From: Limnomonas spitsbergensis | Lineage: Eukaryota > Chlorophyta > Chlorophyceae > Chlamydomonadales | Reading direction: 5' to 3' | NCBI GenBank assembly: GCA_037349105.1 | Contig: JAYJMM010000104.1 | Span: 1,088,001-1,152,000, forward strand | Length of the DNA stretch: 64,000 bases | Part shown: in pieces, positions 1 through 12,000 of the stretch | Layout: the number at the start of each line of letters is the position of its first letter | Numbering within the stretch: position 1 is the stretch's first letter | The notes under the pieces: model-generated | Database searches by the model: none | What the model was told of the DNA's origin: nothing | Seen by the model: the letters and a program-made list of their open reading frames with translations, nothing else | Program-made: the position numbers and the translations under genes

Positions 1-3000
1 TAGGGAGGATTCTTGGGTAATTGGGAGTGCAAAATGTGTCCCCGAGGAGCTGTGGTTGAAGGGTCAAGGGTTTAGGGAGGATTCTTGGGTAATTGGGAGT
101 GCAAAATGTGTCCTCGAGGAGCTGTGGTTGAAGGGTCAAGGGTTTAGGGAGGGTTCTTGGGTCATTGGGAGTGCAAAATGTGTCCCCGAGGAGCTGTGGT
201 TGAAGGGTCAAGGGTTCAGGGAGGATTCTTGGGTAATTGGGAGTGCAAAATGTGTCCCCGAGGAGCTGTGGTTGAAGGGTCAAGGGTTTAGGGAGGATTC
301 TTGGGTAATTGGGAGTGCAAAATGTGTCCCCGAGGAGCTGTGGTTGAAGGGTCAAGGGTTCAGGGAGGATTCTTGGGTAATTGGGAGTGCAAAATGTGTC
401 CCCGAGGAGCTGTGGTTGAAGGGTCAAGGGTTCAGGGAGGATTCTTGGGTAATTGGGAGTGCAAAATGTGTCCCCGAGGAGCTGTGGTTGAAGGGTCAAG
501 GGTTTAGGGAGGATTCTTGGGTAATTGGGAGTGCAAAATGTGTCCCCGAGGAGCTGTGGTTGAAGGGTCAAGGGTTCAGGGAGGATTCTTGGGTAATTGG
601 GAGTGCAAAATGTGTCCCCGAGGGGTTGTGGTTGAAGGGTCAAGGGTTTAGGGAGGATTCTTGGGTAATTGGGAGTGCAAAATGTGTCCCCGAGGAGCTG
701 TGGTTGAAGGGTCAAGGGTTCAGGGAGGATTCTTGGGTAATTGGGAGTGCAAAATGTGTCCCCGAGGAGCTGTGGTTGAAGGGTCAAGGGTTCAGGGAGG
801 ATTCTTGGGTAATTGGGAGTGCAAAATATGTCCCCGAGGAGCTGTGGTTGAAGGGTCAAGGGTTTAGGGAGGATTCTTGGGTAATTGGGAGTGCAAAATG
901 TGTCCCCGAGGAGCTGTGGTTGAAGGGTCAAGGGTTCAGGGAGGATTCTTGGGTAATTGGGAGTGCAAAATGTGTCCCCGAGGAGCTGTGGTTGAAGGGT
1001 CAAGGGTTCAGGGAGGATTCTTGGGTAATTGGGAGTGCAAAATGTGTCCCCGAGGAGCTGTGGTTGAAGGGTGAAGGGTTTAGGGAGGATTCTTGGGTAA
1101 TTGGGAGTGCAAAATATGTCCCCGAGGAGCTGTGGTTGAAGGGTCAAGGGTTTAGGGAGGATTCTTGGGTAATTGGGAGTGCAAAATGTGTCCCCGAGGA
1201 GCTGTGGTTGAAGGGTCAAGGGTTCAGGGAGGGTTCTTGGGTAATTGGGAGTGCAAAATGTGTCCCCGAGGGGTTGTGGTTGAAGGGTCAAGGGTTTAGG
1301 GAGGGTTCTTGGGTAATTGGGAGTGCAAAATGTGTCCCCGAGGAGCTGTGGTTGAAGGGTGAAGGGTTTAGGGAGGGTTCTTGGGTAATTGGGAGTGCAA
1401 AATGTGTCCCCGAGGAGCTGTGGTTGAAGGGTCAAGGGTTTAGGGAGGGTTCTTGGGTAATTGGGAGTGCAAAATGTGTCCCCGAGGAGCTGTGGTTGAA
1501 GGGTCAAGGGTTTAGGGAGGGTTCTTGGGTAATTGGGAGTGCAAAATGTGTCCCCGAGGAGCTGTGGTTGAAGGGTGAAGGGTTTAGGGAGGGTTCTTGG
1601 GTAATTGGGAGTGCAAAATGTGTCCCCGAGGAGCTGTGGTTGAAGGGTCAAGGGTTTAGGGAGGGTTCTTGGGTAATTGGGAGTGCAAAATGTGTCCCCG
1701 AGGAGCTGTGGTTGAAGGGTCAAGGGTTCAGGGAGGATTCTTGGGTAATTGGGAGTGCAAAATGTGTCCCCGAGGAGCTGTGGTTGAAGGGTCAAGGGTT
1801 TAGGGAGGGTTCTTGGGTAATTGGGAGTGCAAAATGTGTCCCCGAGGAGCTGTGGTTGAAGGGTCAAGGGTTTAGGGAGGATTCTTGGGTAATTGGGAGT
1901 GCAAAATGTGTCCCCGAGGAGCTGTGGTTGAAGGGTCAAGGGTTTAGGGAGGATTCTTGGGTAATTGGGAGTGCAAAATGTGTCCCCGAGGAGCTGTGGT
2001 TGAAGGGTCAAGGGTTTAGGGAGGATTCTTGGGTAATTGGGAGTGCAAAATGTGTCCCCGAGGAGCTGTGGTTGAAGGGTCAAGGGTTTAGGGAGGATTC
2101 TTGGGTAATTGGGAGTGCAAAATGTGTCCCCGAGGAGCTGTGGTTGAAGGGTCAAGGGTTTAGGGAGGATTCTTGGGTAATTGGGAGTGCAAAATGTGTC
2201 CCTGAGGAGCTGTGGTTGAAGGGTCAAGGGTTCAGGGAGGATTCTTGGGTAATTGGGAGTGCAAAATGTGTCCCCGAGGAGCTGTGGTTGAAGGGTCAAG
2301 GGTTTAGGGAGGATTCTTGGGTAATTGGGAGTGCAAAATGTGTCCCCGAGGAGCTGTGGTTGAAGGGTCAAGGGTTCAGGGAGGATTCTTGGGTAATTGG
2401 GAGTGCAAAATGTGTCCCCGAGGAGCTGTGGTTGAAGGGTCAAGGGTTTAGGGAGGATTCTTGGGTAATTGGGAGTGCAAAATGTGTCCCCGAGGAGCTG
2501 TGGTTGAAGGGTCAAGGGTTCAGGGAGGATTCTTGGGTAATTGGGAGTGCAAAATGTGTCCCCGAGGGGTTGTGGTTGAAGGGTCAAGGGTTTAGGGAGG
2601 ATTCTTGGGTAATTGGGAGTGCAAAATGTGTCCCCGAGGAGCTGTGGTTGAAGGGTCAAGGGTTTAGGGAGGATTCTTGGGTAATTGGGAGTGCAAAATG
2701 TGTTCCCGAGGAGCTGTGGTTGAAGGGTCAAGGGTTCAGGGAGGATTCTTGGGTAATTGGGAGTGCAAAATATGTCCCCGAGGAGCTGTGGTTGAAGGGT
2801 CAAGGGTTTAGGGAGGATTCTTGGGTAATTGGGAGTGCAAAATGTGTCCCCGAGGAGCTGTGGTTGAAGGGTCAAGGGTTCAGGGAGGATTCTTGGGTAA
2901 TTGGGAGTGCAAAATGTGTCCCCGAGGAGCTGTGGTTGAAGGGTCAAGGGTTCAGGGAGGATTCTTGGGTAATTGGGAGTGCAAAATGTGTCCCCGAGGA

Positions 3001-6000
3001 GCTGTGGTTGAAGGGTCAAGGGTTTAGGGAGGATTCTTGGGTAATTGGGAGTGCAAAATGTGTCCCCGAGGAGCTGTGGTTGAAGGGTCAAGGGTTCAGG
3101 GAGGATTCTTGGGTAATTGGGAGTGCAAAATGTGTCCCCGAGGGGTTGTGGTTGAAGGGTCAAGGGTTTAGGGAGGATTCTTGGGTAATTGGGAGTGCAA
3201 AATGTGTCCCCGAGGAGCTGTGGTTGAAGGGTCAAGGGTTCAGGGAGGATTCTTGGGTAATTGGGAGTGCAAAATGTGTCCCCGAGGAGCTGTGGTTGAA
3301 GGGTCAAGGGTTCAGGGAGGATTCTTGGGTAATTGGGAGTGCAAAATGTGTCCCCGAGGAGCTGTGGTTGAAGGGTCAAGGGTTTAGGGAGGATTCTTGG
3401 GTAATTGGGAGTGCAAAATGTGTCCCCGAGGAGCTGTGGTTGAAGGGTCAAGGGTTCAGGGAGGATTCTTGGGTAATTGGGAGTGCAAAATGTGTCCCCG
3501 AGGGGTTGTGGTTGAAGGGTCAAGGGTTTAGGGAGGATTCTTGGGTAATTGGGAGTGCAAAATGTGTCCCCGAGGAGCTGTGGTTGAAGGGTCAAGGGTT
3601 TAGGGAGGATTCTTGGGTAATTGGGAGTGCAAAATGTGTTCCCGAGGAGCTGTGGTTGAAGGGTCAAGGGTTCAGGGAGGATTCTTGGGTAATTGGGAGT
3701 GCAAAATATGTCCCCGAGGAGCTGTGGTTGAAGGGTCAAGGGTTTAGGGAGGATTCTTGGGTAATTGGGAGTGCAAAATGTGTCCCCGAGGAGCTGTGGT
3801 TGAAGGGTCAAGGGTTCAGGGAGGATTCTTGGGTAATTGGGAGTGCAAAATGTGTCCCCGAGGAGCTGTGGTTGAAGGGTCAAGGGTTCAGGGAGGATTC
3901 TTGGGTAATTGGGAGTGCAAAATGTGTCCCCGAGGAGCTGTGGTTGAAGGGTCAAGGGTTTAGGGAGGATTCTTGGGTAATTGGGAGTGCAAAATGTGTC
4001 CCCGAGGAGCTGTGGTTGAAGGGTCAAGGGTTTAGGGAGGATTCTTGGGTAATTGGGAGTGCAAAATGTGTCCCCGAGGAGCTGTGGTTGAAGGGTCAAG
4101 GGTTTAGGGAGGATTCTTGGGTAATTGGGAGTGCAAAATGTGTCCCCGAGGAGCTGTGGTTGAAGGGTCAAGGGTTTAGGGAGGATTCTTGGGTAATTGG
4201 GAGTGCAAAATGTGTCCCTGAGGAGCTGTGGTTGAAGGGTCAAGGGTTCAGGGAGGATTCTTGGGTAATTGGGAGTGCAAAATGTGTCCCCGAGGAGCTG
4301 TGGTTGAAGGGTCAAGGGTTTAGGGAGGATTCTTGGGTAATTGGGAGTGCAAAATGTGTCCCCGAGGAGCTGTGGTTGAAGGGTCAAGGGTTCAGGGAGG
4401 ATTCTTGGGTAATTGGGAGTGCAAAATGTGTCCCCGAGGAGCTGTGGTTGAAGGGTCAAGGGTTTAGGGAGGATTCTTGGGTAATTGGGAGTGCAAAATG
4501 TGTCCCCGAGGAGCTGTGGTTGAAGGGTCAAGGGTTCAGGGAGGATTCTTGGGTAATTGGGAGTGCAAAATGTGTCCCCGAGGGGTTGTGGTTGAAGGGT
4601 CAAGGGTTCAGGGAGGATTCTTGGGTAATTGGGAGTGCAAAATGTGTCCCCGAGGAGCTGTGGTTGAAGGGTCAAGGGTTTAGGGAGGATTCTTGGGTAA
4701 TTGGGAGTGCAAAATGTGTTCCCGAGGAGCTGTGGTTGAAGGGTCAAGGGTTCAGGGAGGATTCTTGGGTAATTGGGAGTGCAAAATATGTCCCCGAGGA
4801 GCTGTGGTTGAAGGGTCAAGGGTTTAGGGAGGATTCTTGGGTAATTGGGAGTGCAAAATGTGTCCCCGAGGAGCTGTGGTTGAAGGGTCAAGGGTACAGG
4901 GAGGATTCTTGGGTAATTGGGAGTGCAAAATGTGTCCCCGAGGAGCTGTGGTTGAAGGGTCAAGGGTTCAGGGAGGATTCTTGGGTAATTGGGAGTGCAA
5001 AATGTGTCCCCGAGGAGCTGTGGTTGAAGGGTCAAGGGTTTAGGGAGGATTCTTGGGTAATTGGGAGTGCAAAATGTGTCCCCGAGGAGCTGTGGTTGAA
5101 GGGTCAAGGGTTCAGGGAGGATTCTTGGGTAATTGGGAGTGCAAAATGTGTCCCCGAGGAGCTGTGGTTGAAGGGTCAAGGGTTCAGGGAGGGTTCTTGG
5201 GTAATTGGGAGTGCAAAATGTGTCCCCGAGGGGTTGTGGTTGAAGGGTCAAGGGTTCAGGGAGGGTTCTTGGGTAATTGGGAGTGCAAAATGTGTTCCCG
5301 AGGAGCTGTGGTTGAAGGGTCAAGGGTTCAGGGAGGATTCTTGGGTAATTGGGAGTGCAAAATATGTCCCCGAGGAGCTGTGGTTGAAGGGTCAAGGGTT
5401 TAGGGAGGATTCTTGGGTAATTGGGAGTGCAAAATGTGTCCCCGAGGAGCTGTGGTTGAAGGGTCAAGGGTTCAGGGAGGATTCTTGTGTAATTGGGAGT
5501 GCAAAATGTGTCCCCGAGGAGCTGTGGTTGAAGGGTCAAGGGTTCAGGGAGGATTCTTGGGTAATTGGGAGTGCAAAATGTGTCCCCGAGGAGCTGTGGT
5601 TGAAGGGTGAAGGGTTTAGGGAGGATTCTTGGGTAATTGGGAGTGCAAAATATGTCCCCGAGGAGCTGTGGTTGAAGGGTCAAGGGTTTAGGGAGGATTC
5701 TTGGGTAATTGGGAGTGCAAAATGTGTCCCCGAGGAGCTGTGGTTGAAGGGTCAAGGGTTCAGGGAGGATTCTTGGGTAATTGGGAGTGCAAAATGTGTC
5801 CCCGAGGAGCTGTGGTTGAAGGGTCAAGGGTTTAGGGAGGATTCTTGGGTAATTGGGAGTGCAAAATGTGTCCCCGAGGAGCTGTGGTTGAAGGGTCAAG
5901 GGTTTAGGGAGGGTTCTTGGGTAATTGGGAGTGCAAAATGTGTCCCCGAGGAGCTGTGGTTGAAGGGTGAAGGGTTTAGGGAGGGTTCTTGGGTAATTGG

Positions 6001-9000
6001 GAGTGCAAAATGTGTCCCCGAGGAGCTGTGGTTGAAGGGTCAAGGGTTTAGGGAGGGTTCTTGGGTAATTGGGAGTGCAAAATGTGTCCCCGAGGAGCTG
6101 TGGTTGAAGGGTCAAGGGTTTAGGGAGGGTTCTTGGGTAATTGGGAGTGCAAAATGTGTCCCCGAGGAGCTGTGGTTGAAGGGTCAAGGGTTTAGGGAGG
6201 GTTCTTGGGTAATTGGGAGTGCAAAATGTGTCCCCGAGGAGCTGTGGTTGAAGGGTCAAGGGTTCAGGGAGGGTTCTTGGGTAATTGGGAGTGCAAAATG
6301 TGTCCCCGAGGAGCTGTGGTTGAAGGGTCAAGGGTTTAGGGAGGGTTCTTGGGTAATTGGGAGTGCAAAATGTGTCCCCGAGGAGCTGTGGTTGAAGGGT
6401 CAAGGGTTTAGGGAGGGTTCTTGGGTAATTGGGAGTGCAAAATGTGTCCCCGAGGAGCTGTGGTTGAAGGGTCAAGGGTTCAGGGAGGATTCTTGGGTAA
6501 TTGGGAGTGCAAAATGTGTCCCCGAGGAGCTGTGGTTGAAGGGTCAAGGGTTCAGGGAGGATTCTTGGGTAATTGGGAGTGCAAAATGTGTCCCCGAGGA
6601 GCTGTGGTTGAAGGGTCAAGGGTTCAGGGAGGATTCTTGGGTAATTGGGAGTGCAAAATGTGTCCCCGAGGAGCTGTGGTTGAAGGGTCAAGGGTTTAGG
6701 GAGGATTCTTGGGTAATTGGGAGTGCAAAATGTGTCCCCGAGGAGCTGTGGTTGAAGGGTCAAGGGTTCAGGGAGGATTCTTGGGTAATTGGGAGTGCAA
6801 AATGTGTCCCCGAGGAGCTGTGGTTGAAGGGTCAAGGGTTCAGGGAGGATTCTTGGGTAATTGGGAGTGCAAAATGTGTCCCCGAGGAGCTGTGGTTGAA
6901 GGGTCAAGGGTTCAGGGAGGATTCTTGGGTAATTGGGAGTGCAAAATGTGTCCCCGAGGAGCTGTGGTTGTAGGGTCAAGGGTTCAGGGAGGATTCTTGG
7001 GTAATTGGGAGTGCAAAATGTGTTCCCGAGGAGCTGTGGTTGAAGGGTCAAGGTTTTAGGGAGGATTCTTGGGTAATTGGGAGTGCAAAATGTGTCCCCG
7101 AGGAGCTGTGGTTGAAGGGTGAAGGGTTTAGGGAGGATTCTTGGGTAATTGGGAGTGCAAAATGTGTCCCCGAAGAGCTGTGGTTGAAGGGTCAAGGGTT
7201 CAGGGAGGGTTCTTGGGTAATTGGGAGTGCAAAATGTGTCCCCGAGGAGCTGTGGTTGAAGGGTCAAGGGTTCAGGGAGGATTCTTGGGTAATTGGGAGT
7301 GCAAAATGTGTCCCCGAGGAGCTGTGGTTGAAGGGTCAAGGGTTTAGGGAGGGTTCTTGGGTAATTGGGAGTGCAAAATGTGTCCCCGAGGAGCTGTGGT
7401 TGAAGGGTCAAGGGTTCAGGGAGGGTTCTTGGGTAATTGGGAGTGCAAAATGTGTTCCCGAGGAGCTGTGGTTGAAGGGTGAAGGGTTCAGGGAGGATTC
7501 TTGGGTAATTGGGAGTGCAAAATGTGTTCCCGAGGAGCTGTGGTTGAAGGGTGAAGGGTTTAGGGAGGGTTCTTGGGTAATTGGGAGTGCAAAATGTGTC
7601 CCCGAGGAGCTGTGGTTGAAGGGTCAAGGGTTTAGGGAGGATTCTTGGGTAATTGGGAGTGCAAAATATGTCCCCGAGGAGCTGTGGTTGAAGGGTCAAG
7701 GGTTTAGGGAGGATTCTTGGGTAATTGGGAGTGCAAAATGTGTTCCCGAGGAGCTGTGGTTGAAGGGTCAAGGGTTCAGGGAGGATTCTTGGGTAATTGG
7801 GAGTGCAAAATATGTCCCTGAGGAGCTGTGGTTGAAGGGTCAAGGGTTTAGGGAGGGTTCTTGGGTAATTGGGAGTGCAAAATGTGTCCCCGAGGAGCTG
7901 TGGTTGAAGGGTCAAGGGTTTAGGGAGGGTTCTTGGGTAATTGGGAGTGCAAAATGTGTCCCCGAGGAGCTGTGGTTGAAGGGTCAAGGGTTTAGGGAGG
8001 GTTCTTGGGTAATTGGGAGTGCAAAATGTGTCCCCGAGGAGCTGTGGTTGAAGGGTCAAGGGTTTAGGGAGGGTTCTTGGGTAATTGGGAGTGCAAAATG
8101 TGTCCCCGAGGAGCTGTGGTTGAAGGGTCAAGGGTTCAGGGAGGGTTCTTGGGTAATTGGGAGTGCAAAATGTGTCCCCGAGGAGCTGTGGTTGAAGGGT
8201 CAAGGGTTTAGGGAGGGTTCTTGGGTAATTGGGAGTGCAAAATGTGTCCCCGAGGAGCTGTGGTTGAAGGGTCAAGGGTTTAGGGAGGGTTCTTGGGTAA
8301 TTGGGAGTGCAAAATGTGTCCCCGAGGAGCTGTGGTTGAAGGGTCAAGGGTTCAGGGAGGATTCTTGGGTAATTGGGAGTGCAAAATGTGTCCCCGAGGA
8401 GCTGTGGTTGAAGGGTCAAGGGTTTAGGGAGGATTCTTGGGTAATTGGGAGTGCAAAATGTGTCCCCGAGGAGCTGTGGTTGAAGGGTCAAGGGTTCAGG
8501 GAGGATTCTTGGGTAATTGGGAGTGCAAAATGTGTCCCCGAGGAGCTGTGGTTGAAGGGTCAAGGGTTCAGGGAGGATTCTTGGGTAATTGGGAGTGCAA
8601 AATGTGTCCCCGAGGAGCTGTGGTTGAAGGGTCAAGGGTTCAGGGAGGATTCTTGGGTAATTGGGAGTGCAAAATGTGTCCCCGAGGAGCTGTGGTTGTA
8701 GGGTCAAGGGTTCAGGGAGGATTCTTGGGTAATTGGGAGTGCAAAATGTGTTCCCGAGGAGCTGTGGTTGAAGGGTCAAGGTTTTAGGGAGGATTCTTGG
8801 GTAATTGGGAGTGCAAAATGTGTCCCCGAGGAGCTGTGGTTGAAGGGTGAAGGGTTTAGGGAGGATTCTTGGGTAATTGGGAGTGCAAAATGTGTCCCCG
8901 AAGAGCTGTGGTTGAAGGGTCAAGGGTTCAGGGAGGGTTCTTGGGTAATTGGGAGTGCAAAATGTGTCCCCGAGGAGCTGTGGTTGAAGGGTCAAGGGTT

Positions 9001-12000
9001 CAGGGAGGATTCTTGGGTAATTGGGAGTGCAAAATGTGTCCCCGAGGAGCTGTGGTTGAAGGGTCAAGGGTTCAGGGAGGGTTCTTGGGTAATTGGGAGT
9101 GCAAAATGTGTCCCCGAGGAGCTGTGGTTGAAGGGTCAAGGGTTCAGGGAGGGTTCTTGGGTAATTGGGAGTGCAAAATGTGTTCCCGAGGAGCTGTGGT
9201 TGAAGGGTGAAGGGTTCAGGGAGGATTCTTGGGTAATTGGGAGTGCAAAATGTGTTCCCGAGGAGCTGTGGTTGAAGGGTGAAGGGTTTAGGGAGGATTC
9301 TTGGGTAATTGGGAGTGCAAAATGTGTCCCCGAGGAGCTGTGGTTGAAGGGTCAAGGGTTTAGGGAGGGTTCTTGGGTAATTGGGAGTGCAAAATGTGTC
9401 CCCGAGGAGCTGTGGTTGAAGGGTCAAGGGTTTAGGGAGGATTCTTGGGTAATTGGGAGTGCAAAATGTGTCCCCGAGGAGCTGTGGTTGAAGGGTCAAG
9501 GGTTTAGGGAGGATTCTTGGGTGATTGGGAGTGCAAAATGTGTCCCCGAGGAGCTGTGGTTGAAGGGTCAAGGGTTTAGGGAGGATTCTTGGGTAATTGG
9601 GAGTGCAAAATATGTCCCCGAGGAGCTGTGGTTGAAGGGTCAAGGGTTTAGGGAGGATTCTTGGGTAATTGGGAGTGCAAAATGTGTCCCCGAGGAGCTG
9701 TGGTTGAAGGGTGAAGGGTTTAGGGAGGATTCTTGGGTAATTGGGAGTGCAAAATATGTCCCCGAGGAGCTGTGGTTGAAGGGTGAAGGGTTTAGGGAGG
9801 ATTCTTGGGTAATTGGGAGTGCAAAATATGTCCCCGAGGAGCTGTGGTTGAAGGGTCAAGGGTTTAGGGAGGATTCTTGGGTAATTGGGAGTGCAAAATG
9901 TGTCCCCGAGGAGCTGTGGTTGAAGGGTCAAGGGTTTAGGGAGGATTCTTGGGTAATTGGGAGTGCAAAATATGTCCCCGAGGAGCTGTGGTTGAAGGGT
10001 GAAGGGTTTAGGGAGGATTCTTGGGTAATTGGGAGTGCAAAATGTGTCCCCGAGGAGCTGTGGTTGAAGGGTCAAGGGTTTAGGGAGGATTCTTGGGTAA
10101 TTGGGAGTGCAAAATGTGTCCCCGAGGAGCTGTGGTTGAAGGGTCAAGGGTTCAGGGAGGATTCTTGGGTCATTGGGAGTGCAAAATGTGTCCCCGAGGA
10201 GCTGTGGTTGTAGGGTCAAGGGTTCAGGGAGGATTCTTGGGTAATTGGGAGTGCAAAATATGTCCCCGAGGGGTTGTGGTTGAAGGGTGAAGGGTTTAGG
10301 GAGGATTCTTGGGTAATTGGGAGTGCAAAATGTGTCCCCGAGGAGCTGTGGTTGAAGGGTCAAGGGTTTAGGGAGGGTTCTTGGGTAATTGGGAGTGCAA
10401 AATGTGTCCCCGAGGGGTTGTGGTTGAAGGGTGAAGGGTTCAGGGAGGATTCTTGGGTAATTGGGAGTGCAAAATGTGTCCCCGAGGGGCTGTGGTTGAA
10501 GGGTCAAGGGTTTAGGGAGGGTTCTTGGGTAATTGGGAGTGCAAAATGTGTCCCCGAGGAGCTGTGGTTGAAGGGTCAAGGGTTCAGGGAGGATTCTTGG
10601 GTAATTGGGAGTGCAAAATGTGTCCCCGAGGAGCTGTGGTTGAAGGGTGAAAGGTTTAGGGAGGATTCTTGGGTAATTGGGAGTGCAAAATATGTCCCCG
10701 AGGAGCTGTGGTTGAAGGGTCAAGGGTTTAGGGAGGATTCTTGGGTAATTGGGAGTGCAAAATATGTCCCCGAGGAGCTGTGGTTGAAGGGTGAAGGGTT
10801 TAGGGAGGATTCTTGGGTAATTGGGAGTGCAAAATGTGTCCCCGAGGAGCTGTGGTTGAAGGGTCAAGGGTTCAGGGAGGGTTCTTGGGTAATTGGGAGT
10901 GCAAAATGTGTCCCCGAGGAGCTGTGGTTGAAGGGTCAAGGGTTCAGGGAGGATTCTTGGGTAATTGGGAGTGCAAAATGTGTCCCCGAGGAGCTGTGGT
11001 TGAAGGGTCAAGGGTTTAGGGAGGATTCTTGGGTAATTGGGAGTGCAAAATGTGTCCCCGAGGAGCTGTGGTTGAAGGGTCAAGGGTTCAGGGAGGATTC
11101 TTGGGTAATTGGGAGTGCAAAATGTGTCCCCGAGGAGCTGTGGTTGAAGGGTCAAGGGTTCAGGGAGGATTCTTGGGTAATTGGGAGTGCAAAATATGTC
11201 CCCGAGGAGCTGTGGTTGAAGGGTCAAGGGTTTAGGGAGGATTCTTGGGTAATTGGGAGTGCAAAATGTGTCCCCGAGGAGCTGTGGTTGAAGGGTCAAG
11301 GGTTCAGGGAGGATTCTTGGGTAATTGGGAGTGCAAAATGTGTCCCCGAGGAGCTGTGGTTGAAGGGTCAAGGGTTCAGGGAGGGTTCTTGGGTAATTGG
11401 GAGTGCAAAATGTGTTCCCGAGGAGCTGTGGTTAAAGGGTGAAGGGTTCAGGGAGGATTCTTGGGTAATTGGGAGTGCAAAATGTGTTCCCGAGGAGCTG
11501 TGGTTGAAGGGTGAAGGGTTTAGGGAGGGTTCTTGGGTAATTGGGAGTGCAAAATGTGTCCCCGAGGAGCTGTGGTTGAAGGGTCAAGGGTTTAGGGAGG
11601 GTTCTTGGGTAATTGGGAGTGCAAAATGTGTCCCCGAGGAGCTGTGGTTGAAGGGTCAAGGGTTCAGGGAGGATTCTTGGGTAATTGGGAGTGCAAAATG
11701 TGTCCCCGAGGAGCTGTGGTTGAAGGGTCAAGGGTTTAGGGAGGGTTCTTGGGTAATTGGGAGTGCAAAATGTGTCCCCGAGGAGCTGTGGTTGAAGGGT
11801 CAAGGGTTTAGGGAGGATTCTTGGGTGATTGGGAGTGCAAAATGTGTCCCCGAGGAGCTGTGGTTGAAGGGTCAAGGGTTTAGGGAGGATTCTTGGGTAA
11901 TTGGGAGTGCAAAATATGTCCCCGAGGAGCTGTGGTTGAAGGGTCAAGGGTTTAGGGAGGATTCTTGGGTAATTGGGAGTGCAAAATGTGTCCCCGAGGA